Positions 7,105-12,196 of a DNA stretch of 12,196 nt are shown in pieces (position 1 is the stretch's first letter; every line of letters begins with the position of its first letter). Source of the stretch: Bacillota bacterium (lineage in GTDB: Bacteria > Bacillota > Clostridia > Tissierellales > Sedimentibacteraceae); NCBI GenBank assembly GCA_023425285.1, contig JAFACY010000260.1:1-12196 (forward strand). Reading direction: 5' to 3'. The notes beneath the pieces were generated by a model, which saw only the letters and a list, made by a program, of their open reading frames with translations, was not told the origin of the DNA and made no database searches. Both the position numbers and the translations under genes were made by a program.

Positions 7105-7326
7105 ATGAAAAAGGTTATCGTTATTGAAGGTATGGACAATATGCCAATGGGCAATGCCATATCCCGGATTTTAGAAAGTATAAGTGGTGTGGACAAAACA
7201 AAGCTGTATTTGGAGAAAGAATCTATTGTTGTGGAATATGAACGGGGAGTATTAACCGAAGATGAATTATGTGATGCAATTAATGATGAGGGGTTTGAGG
7301 TTGCAGATATATTTGATGAAGTATAA
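7105..7326 (+). CDS. HMA-fold (CopZ-like) protein lacking the CxxC metal site
   Basis: A 73-residue protein with the beta-alpha-beta-beta-alpha-beta pattern of heavy-metal-associated domains: KKVIVIEGM, a helix GNAISRILESISGV, LYLEKESIVVEY, then LTEDELCDAINDEGFEV. The family motif GMxCxxC is replaced by GMDNMPM at residues 9-15: the two cysteines become Asn12 and Met15. The only cysteine (in DELCDAI) is in the second helix, away from the usual site. Metal delivery by the CopZ mechanism is therefore unlikely, although three methionines in the loop might still coordinate Cu(I). AGGAGG precedes the ATG by 4 nt and contains the TAG stop of the ACP-like gene, 8 bp upstream. Last gene of the tetR-helD operon, followed by a hairpin terminator. 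Function unknown. Confidence 0.8.
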   Translation: MKKVIVIEGMDNMPMGNAISRILESISGVDKTKLYLEKESIVVEYERGVLTEDELCDAINDEGFEVADIFDEV

Positions 7327-7353
7327 AGCAGCAGAGTCTCTCACCCCATTTTT

Positions 7354-7383
7354 CAGCACAATGCTTATTTAAGCATTGTGCTG
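7354..7383 (+). terminator. Intrinsic terminator between the convergent helD and DHHW operons
   Basis: CAGCACAATGCTT (7354-7366), loop ATTT, AAGCATTGTGCTG (7371-7383): a perfect 13-bp stem followed by TTGTTTAATATTT on the plus strand. On the minus strand it is followed by AAAAATGG, so termination in that direction should be weaker. The structure covers the last codons and stop of the DHHW gene (stop 7367-7365), an overlap between a terminator and an opposing reading frame. Confidence 0.75.
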
Positions 7384-8468
7384 TTGTTTAATATTTGTGT
7401 GTTGTACAAAAACAGCACATCCTGATCCTGTGAGAAATCTATATATTTTTCAAGCAAGTCGGTTGAAATATATCTTAAGTCAATCAGTGTGATTTTGGAA
7501 TATCCTTCAAGCATCAGGGGTGCTATACTGCTCCCGAAGGAATCACGGAACAACAGAAGCTCCTTACCGTTTTTGTAATTTTCATTGTACACGGTAATCA
7601 ACGACTTTGCTCCTGACAAGAAAACGTCGTAGGAGTCCGTTCCGTTGAATAAGTCCTCGTCATACACCTTGCGGCTGCTGTTGTCCTCATAATCAAACAC
7701 AACAGCATCTTCAATCGTTTTATTGGTCAGATAAATCATGTCATCCGGCTTAAGCTTGAGAGCCGCATGTCCGTAATAGGAACCATAGAAGGGATAAAGC
7801 TTTTTCTCTGTATATACAGAGTCCGTTGCCTTCGTATCATTTTCCATTTCTTTGAGCAGCAGATTCGCAATCTTTACAATTTTTTCCTGCCTCCAATGTA
7901 TGTCCAATCTGTAGTAATCCTCTGCCGTTAATTCCTTTGACAAATCTATATATTCCATATTTTTTATATTTTGCTTCATGATCCCGGCTATTCTGTCATA
8001 GTCTATTGTCAGATATCCGTTTTTGTCAGCTATATAGTAGCCCTTGTTGGGTATTATGGCAAAGTGTACGTTTTTGCCCGTCAAATATTTTTCGTATATT
8101 TTATTCAGCTTGTCTGCTGCATTCAATACTGATTTTTCATTCAGCCTGTATTCCATTTTTTCAACGATTCCGTTTACAATGTACATGTCATTGTTGTCCT
8201 TTTGGGCGAATACATAGTATTTGCCCAGGGCTTTCAGACTGCGAAAGGCATCACGAAGAACAAACTGATCCAATATATATTTTTCGTATTCATCAGCTAA
8301 CTCACCCTTCATAAGCTTATCCGCCGAAAAGTCAGTCCTCGTTATGAGCTTGCGCCTTTCACTGAATGAAAACTCCTTATCGGGCATAATGATATTTGCC
8401 AGCATGAAGCCAAATATTATCATGATGAAGGCGGATGATACAACTATATTTTTTATATTATTTTTCAT
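7365..8468 (-). CDS. DHHW family protein (SGNH/AlgJ-AlgX-like acyltransferase partner)
   Basis: A 367-residue membrane-anchored extracytoplasmic protein with one N-terminal transmembrane helix (about residues 7-26). It matches the DHHW family, related to the alginate O-acetylation proteins AlgJ and AlgX and usually encoded beside an MBOAT acyltransferase. Seen are the domain opening (FSERRKL), the YYRLDIHWRQE motif with Asp189, His191 and Trp192 (here DIHW instead of DHHW), and LLLFRDSFGSSIAPLM with Asp309 and Ser310 as the other active-site candidates. It would take acyl groups exported by MBOAT and place them on a surface polysaccharide. The start is the ATG at 8468, with AGGAGG 5 nt upstream; a GTG at 8474 overlaps that ribosome binding site and is unlikely. 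It lies 9 bp after the MBOAT stop. Confidence 0.88.
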   Translation of the reverse strand: MKNNIKNIVVSSAFIMIIFGFMLANIIMPDKEFSFSERRKLITRTDFSADKLMKGELADEYEKYILDQFVLRDAFRSLKALGKYYVFAQKDNNDMYIVNGIVEKMEYRLNEKSVLNAADKLNKIYEKYLTGKNVHFAIIPNKGYYIADKNGYLTIDYDRIAGIMKQNIKNMEYIDLSKELTAEDYYRLDIHWRQEKIVKIANLLLKEMENDTKATDSVYTEKKLYPFYGSYYGHAALKLKPDDMIYLTNKTIEDAVVFDYEDNSSRKVYDEDLFNGTDSYDVFLSGAKSLITVYNENYKNGKELLLFRDSFGSSIAPLMLEGYSKITLIDLRYISTDLLEKYIDFSQDQDVLFLYNTQILNNSTMLK

Positions 8469-8477
8469 GCGCACCTC

Positions 8478-9881
8478 CTAAAATCTGAAATACAAAAATG
8501 GATTAAATGAACCGTCAACAAGGTATCCGGTAATCAGCAAAAGCATGGACACTAACGCAACAGGCTCTGATACATTCAGAATGCATTCACCCATCTTACT
8601 GCTTCTTATCCTGTCAATGATTTTCACAGCCCATGGGGTTGACCCGAAGGCTGCAGCCGCAAGCGTCAATCCGTAGCTGATTAAATAATAGTTTGTTTCT
8701 GCATTTGAGAACGGTATGCCTGAAAATCCGAACATGCTCTTAATATATTCTGTAAACTCAGCCATGCTGTTTGTATTGAATATAATGAAGCTTATCATAA
8801 CGAAGAACAGAGTGTATATGTGTCCTGCGGCAGCCGGTAATTTTTTTATTAATCTATTGAAAAAAAGCCTCTCCATCATCAGGAATGCTCCGAAATACAG
8901 CCCCCATATAACAAAGTTCCAGTTGGCACCGTGCCAGAACCCTGTCAAAAACCATACTACAAAAATATTTCTTATCCACTTCATACTGCTTACTCGATTT
9001 CCGCCCATGGGTATATACACATAGTCCCTGAACCATGTACCGAGAGACATGTGCCATCTTCTCCAGAACTCGGCAATGCTTTTGGAAATGTAGGGATAAT
9101 TAAAGTTTTCAAGGAAATGAAAACCAAAAATACGTCCCAGACCTATTGCCATATCACTGTAACCTGAAAAGTCATAATATATCTGCAGCATAAATGCCAC
9201 GGCATAAATCCAGTAGAACAATACGGTACTTTCCTGAAGTCCGTAAAAAATGTTGCCCAATTCTCCCAGGGTGTTTGCTATGAGCACCTTTTTGGACAGA
9301 CCTATGATAAAGCGCCTCACGCCATAGCTGAAACCGGCAACAGTGTGCCTGCGCTGTGACAATTCTTCTTCTATAGTGGTATATCTTACTATGGGTCCCG
9401 CTATGAGCTGAGGAAACAATGTTACGTAAGCCGCAAAATTGAAGAAATTTGTCTGCACCTTTGCATCGCCCCTGTATACATCTATGGTGTAGGATAAAAT
9501 CTGAAACGTATAAAAGCTAATGCCGATTGGCAGTGCTAACTTCAGTGCTTTTATTTCAAAGCCGAACAACCATACTATATTTTCAATAAAGAAATCCACA
9601 TACTTGAAATATAACAAGAAAACTATACTGAAAGCAACGGAGCAGATAAGCGGTATTTTCGCATATCTGCTCTCTCTTGTCTTGTTTATCCACAATCCAT
9701 GAAGGTATCCGGACAATGATGATGCAATCATCAAAACCGAGTATAGCGGTTCACCGTAAAAGTAGAAAAACTAGCTCGAAACAAGTAAAATAAAATTTTT
9801 AAACCTGAACGGTACCAAGAAGTATAGCAATAAACCTATCGGCAAAAAGTAGTATATAAAGCTTATACTTGAAAATAACAT
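8478..9881 (-). pseudogene. MBOAT family O-acyltransferase gene with in-frame amber codon
   Basis: Full-length frame of 467 codons for a polytopic membrane O-acyltransferase of the AlgI/DltB (MBOAT) type, which moves acyl groups across the membrane for cell-surface polymers. The family features are present: PIGISFYTFQILSYTIDVYRG, LFPQLIAGPIVRY, YDFSGYSDMAIGLG, EFWRRWHMSLGTWFRDYVYIPMGG and FLTGFWHGANWNFVIWG with the catalytic His317. The ATG at 9881, one base after the DUF4358 stop and with GAAGG upstream, opens the expected N-terminus (MLFSSISFIYYFLPIGLLLYF). Codon 37 is TAG (9773-9771), where relatives typically continue VSSLFFYFYGEP, so a TTG-to-TAG change is likely. The remaining open frame can begin at TTG (9734) or ATG (9731) but has no ribosome binding site and lacks the first membrane segments. 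Either a nonsense mutation, readthrough, or a sequencing error. Confidence 0.85.
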
Positions 9882-9882
9882 T

Positions 9883-10392
9883 TTATTTTTCCTTCAACTT
9901 CAGGAAAGCATCGTGTAAAGCAGCTCCGTCTTTGTCGCTCATGATCAGGATAACCACATCGCCGATGTTATCAACTATAACATTGCTTGGGTCCACTCCC
10001 ACACATATCCATTTTCTCGGGTCTACATTTTCTTTAATGTCCTTCTTGATTTTTTCGATATCTGCGCCTTCCTTAACTCTCACTAAGCATAAAGAATAAG
10101 CTGATGATGACATGAGAGGCTCGGAAGCTATTGCAGATTCAAATTCTATGCCTTCCTTACCTAAAAAGTAAGCTGCATCCTCTGATTTTATCTCTGTTGT
10201 CTGTAATCCGTTTTTAATATAATCCTTGAATGAATCATCTATATCAGCTGTTTCATATATTTTCTCTAATATACTCTCGAGACTTCCCTCCAGATTATTA
10301 TTTTCAGGTACTGCGTCCACACCCTTTGGCTGACACGCAGAAAAGATTACTACCATCATTAATGTCATTGCTATAAATTGTATTTTTTTCAT
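9883..10392 (-). CDS. DUF4358 domain lipoprotein
   Basis: A 169-residue secreted lipoprotein. The signal peptide ends in the lipobox VIFSAC with Cys20. The mature region carries the DUF4358 pattern: AAYFLGKEGIEFESAIASEP, SSAYSLCLVRVKEGADIEKI, then ENVDPRKWICVGVDP and VVILIMSDKD. The family has no proven activity, but in Clostridia it commonly precedes MBOAT and DHHW genes as here, suggesting a role in the same surface-polymer acylation machinery. The ATG at 10392 has AAGGAGA 8 nt upstream. The stop lies one base before the MBOAT start, so translation is probably coupled. I see no convincing promoter between 10393 and the divergent corC promoter. Confidence 0.87.
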   Translation of the reverse strand: MKKIQFIAMTLMMVVIFSACQPKGVDAVPENNNLEGSLESILEKIYETADIDDSFKDYIKNGLQTTEIKSEDAAYFLGKEGIEFESAIASEPLMSSSAYSLCLVRVKEGADIEKIKKDIKENVDPRKWICVGVDPSNVIVDNIGDVVILIMSDKDGAALHDAFLKLKEK

Positions 10393-10497
10393 AAAACTCT
10401 CCTTTTTAATAATTATGCATGCACTTCATACTACATTAGACGGGCAAGCATAGATATTGTTCCAAAAAATGTGTAGTAAAATTTTCCACAATGTTTG

Positions 10498-10545
10498 TGT
10501 AAAGTACTCATTTTACTTTACAGTTTAATTCGAAACTTATATAAT
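10498..10545 (+). promoter_or_regulatory. Promoter of the CNNM/CorC gene with an inverted repeat over the -35
   Basis: TTTACA (10517-10522), 17-bp spacer, TATAAT (10540-10545): near-consensus sigma-A promoter. The -35 lies inside one arm of an inverted repeat TGTAAAGT (10498-10505) and ACTTTACA (10515-10522), a possible repressor site. No regulator is encoded nearby. Confidence 0.8.
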
Positions 10546-10558
10546 AATATTATTAATA

Positions 10559-10582
10559 CCCTGCGTCTGTACACAGGCAGGG
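10559..10582 (+). other. GC-rich 5' UTR hairpin ahead of the CNNM/CorC gene
   Basis: CCCTGC/GCAGGG outer stem, a two-base GT bulge, CTG/CAG inner stem and a TACA loop. It begins a few bases after the predicted transcription start and ends 30 nt before the ATG. With no T tract it is not a terminator. It may stabilise the mRNA or form part of a small regulatory RNA element; I could not match it to a known riboswitch class. Confidence 0.6.
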
Positions 10583-10612
10583 GAAATTATGACTTAAAAC
10601 GGAGCGTTAATA

Positions 10613-11857
10613 ATGGATGGCAATACAACAGGACAAATATTACTTTTAATATTTCTTTTATCATGTTCGGCATTTTTTTCGGCATCAGAAACTGCACTTA
10701 TGTCTATCAGTAAAATTAAATTAAGACATATGGCAGAAAATAATGTTAAGGGTGCAAGAACAGTGGAAAAATTGGTAAACAACTCAAATAAGCTGTTAAG
10801 CGGCATTTTAATAGGAAACAATATTGTCAATATAGGAGCATCCGCACTTGCAACCAAACTGGCAATGGATTTTTTCGGCTCTGCAGGCGTAGGAATTGCC
10901 ACTGCAATAATGACAGTCCTGGTATTGGTTTTCGGTGAAATAACTCCAAAATCACTGGCAGCAAGCAATTCAGAGAGTATTTCATTCAAGGTTTCCGGCT
11001 TGGTAACATTTATAATAAATTTATTAAGTCCGGTTATTTTCATATTCAACAAGCTGACAAATTTAATTATCAAGCTGATTATTGGAGGTCAGGATAATGA
11101 TAAACCGCTTATAACCGAGGATGAATTAAAAACCATGGTTGATGTCAGCCATGAAGAAGGCATAATTGAGCTTAATGAAAAAGAAATGATAGAAAATGTT
11201 TTTGAATTTAACAACCTGAAAACTAAGGATATAATGACCAAGAGACAGGACATAGTTGCAATAAATATCAACAGTACATACGAGGAAATTAAAAATGTAT
11301 TTGCTAAGGAATTATATTCAAGGATTCCGGTTTATAAGGATGATATAGATAATATTGTCGGTATGCTTTATGTAAAAGACCTGTTTCATTACGAGGGGAA
11401 CGTTCCTTTTAAAATAGACGATTATATGAGGGAAGTTTTTTATACATACGAAAACAACAATATAACGAAGCTGTTTTCATCAATGCAGAAAAATAAAATT
11501 ACCATGGCCGTGGTATTGAATGAATACGCAGGAACAGAAGGAATTCTGACAACAGAGGATCTGATAGAAGAAATAATCGGAGACATAGTTGATGAACTGG
11601 ATGAACACACTTATCACATAGAACAAATCAGTGAAAAAAAATATCTGGTCAACGGCGAGCTGAGAATAGAAAAGCTTAATAAATATTTAGATACTAATCT
11701 TCAGTCAAAATATGTAAACACCATAGCCGGCTATGTAACAGAAAAGTTTGGCAGATTCCCTGAAGAAGGTGAGTCAATTGAAACAGACAATATGAAAGTT
11801 ACTGTAAAGGAAAATGGCAGGAATAAAATTGAAAGCTTGTTTATTGAAATAAAATAA
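10613..11857 (+). CDS. CNNM transmembrane / CBS / CorC-HlyC domain protein (hemolysin family)
   Basis: A 414-residue membrane protein of the CNNM/CorC (formerly hemolysin C-like) family, whose members are implicated in Mg2+ and other divalent cation efflux. The N-terminal CNNM (DUF21) domain, residues ~1-160, has the SAFFSASETALMSISKIKL signature, NKLLSGILIGNNIVNIGASAL and VFGEITPKSLA, with about four membrane segments. A CBS pair follows (~190-310), with KTKDIMTKRQDIVAI, YSRIPVYKDDIDNIVGMLYVKDL and VVLNEYAGTEGILTTEDLIEEIIGDIVDE. The C-terminal CorC/HlyC domain (~330-412) ends GRFPEEGESIETDNMKVTV. GGAG at 10601-10604 lies 8 nt before the ATG. Monocistronic, with its own promoter and terminator. 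True hemolytic activity is not implied; the transported ion is not decided by the sequence. Confidence 0.93.
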   Translation: MDGNTTGQILLLIFLLSCSAFFSASETALMSISKIKLRHMAENNVKGARTVEKLVNNSNKLLSGILIGNNIVNIGASALATKLAMDFFGSAGVGIATAIMTVLVLVFGEITPKSLAASNSESISFKVSGLVTFIINLLSPVIFIFNKLTNLIIKLIIGGQDNDKPLITEDELKTMVDVSHEEGIIELNEKEMIENVFEFNNLKTKDIMTKRQDIVAININSTYEEIKNVFAKELYSRIPVYKDDIDNIVGMLYVKDLFHYEGNVPFKIDDYMREVFYTYENNNITKLFSSMQKNKITMAVVLNEYAGTEGILTTEDLIEEIIGDIVDELDEHTYHIEQISEKKYLVNGELRIEKLNKYLDTNLQSKYVNTIAGYVTEKFGRFPEEGESIETDNMKVTVKENGRNKIESLFIEIK

Positions 11858-11858
11858 T

Positions 11859-11901
11859 AAATTAAAGGCGGTTTTGAAAAAATCAAAACCGCCTTTAATT
11901 T
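11859..11901. terminator. Bidirectional intrinsic terminator
   Basis: Perfect 19-bp stem, from AAATTAAAGGCGG (11859 onward) to CCGCCTTTAATTT (ending 11901), with an AAAAA loop at 11878-11882. The arms end in T-rich sequence on both strands, and the element sits between convergent genes. Its right arm shares two bases with the stop codon of the minus-strand gene. Confidence 0.9.
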
Positions 11902-12196
11902 ATTTGTATGACATTCCGAGCATTTTCGCCAATTCCCTGCGATTTACATTTTTACTGATGTCCATACCTTTATCCAGTATAATTTCTCTTGCCTCATCGG
12001 AGCTTAAGCCGGTATTCAAGTCCATCCATTCAGAAGGAACCCAGTTTTCAACTTTGTCATACACGTTAGCTGCCCATCCGTACTCCTTACCGTATTTATC
12101 AAGCTTTCTCCTGCTTCCCGCAACGGTGATATAATAATATTGCTGCAGCTCTTCAATTGCCCTGTCAATCTTGCTGCCGCCTTTTTTTAATGTAAC
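11900..12196 (-). CDS. C-terminal fragment of an uncharacterised, possibly AlkZ-related, protein
   Basis: The last 98 codons of a minus-strand gene whose start lies beyond the right edge; stop TAA at 11902-11900. The visible sequence reads GSKIDRAIEELQQYYYITVAGSRRKLDKYG, EYGWAANVYDKVENWVPSEW, then SSDEARE and NRRELAKMLGMSYK at the end. The pattern of a helix, a short beta hairpin (YYITVAG) and a tryptophan-rich segment recalls the C-terminal part of AlkZ-related (winged-helix, YcaQ-like) proteins, which relate to DNA glycosylases acting on damaged or crosslinked bases. This is recognition from memory of the family pattern and should be held loosely. Coding is well supported by an uninterrupted frame that ends at the bidirectional terminator. 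Confidence 0.6.
   Translation of the reverse strand, partial: VTLKKGGSKIDRAIEELQQYYYITVAGSRRKLDKYGKEYGWAANVYDKVENWVPSEWMDLNTGLSSDEAREIILDKGMDISKNVNRRELAKMLGMSYK

Noticed and set aside
8469..8474. GTG start for the DHHW gene
   Set aside because: The GTG overlaps the AGGAGG that serves the ATG at 8468.
9771..9773. UAG read as pyrrolysine in MBOAT
   Set aside because: TAG serves as an ordinary stop for the ACP-like gene (7094-7096) and at the end of the MBOAT frame (8480-8478), no pyl genes are in view, and MBOAT enzymes do not need this residue.
10559..10582. Hairpin as a terminator or a known metal riboswitch
   Set aside because: No T tract follows, and the conserved bases of the Mn, Ni/Co, fluoride or preQ1 classes that I looked for are not present.
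10594..11073. 159-codon minus-strand open frame
   Set aside because: Antisense shadow of the CNNM domain, whose sense frame is clearly coding. Low-complexity translation with no recognisable domain.

Overview
The window looks like a chromosomal segment of a low-GC Gram-positive bacterium, most likely a member of the Clostridia. The grounds are the strong AT bias, near-consensus sigma-A promoters (TTGACA or TTTACA, 17 bp spacing), AGGAGG-type ribosome binding sites, a T-box leader, and families typical of Bacillota (HelD, DUF2812 with PadR, DUF4358 with MBOAT and DHHW). The genus cannot be told from this sequence alone. I see no transposase, integrase, CRISPR array, tRNA or rRNA.

Layout. (1) 1-943, minus strand: the 5' two thirds of an amino-acid ABC transporter solute-binding lipoprotein, preceded by a full T-box leader with its own promoter and intrinsic terminator. 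The specifier reads best as CAC (histidine). (2) 1004-2037, minus: a tocopherol-cyclase-like protein with its own promoter. (3) 2084-3854, minus: a PadR repressor and an overlapping DUF2812 membrane protein, behind a TTGACA-17-TACTAT promoter set in repeats that look like an operator. (4) 3901-7383, plus: a divergent operon of a TetR regulator with a perfect palindrome just after its -10 box, a HelD-type RNA polymerase-recycling helicase (TTG start), an acyl-carrier-protein-like protein without the phosphopantetheine serine, and an HMA-fold protein without either metal-binding cysteine. (5) 7365-10392, minus: DUF4358 lipoprotein, MBOAT O-acyltransferase and DHHW protein, a putative envelope-polysaccharide acylation module whose MBOAT gene carries an in-frame amber codon at codon 37. 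(6) 10498-11901, plus: a CNNM/CBS/CorC membrane protein with a strong promoter, a 5' UTR hairpin and a near-perfect bidirectional terminator. (7) 11900-12196, minus: the C-terminal part of an unidentified, perhaps AlkZ-related, protein.

The most unusual part is region 4. A transcription-recycling motor is tightly linked (ATGA overlap, then 8 nt) to two small carrier-fold proteins, and each has lost exactly the residues that define its family's chemistry. This suggests the folds have been reused, perhaps as protein-interaction modules acting with HelD. The TetR gene with its palindrome suggests that the unit is inducible, for example by a small molecule that affects transcription. That functional reading is inference.
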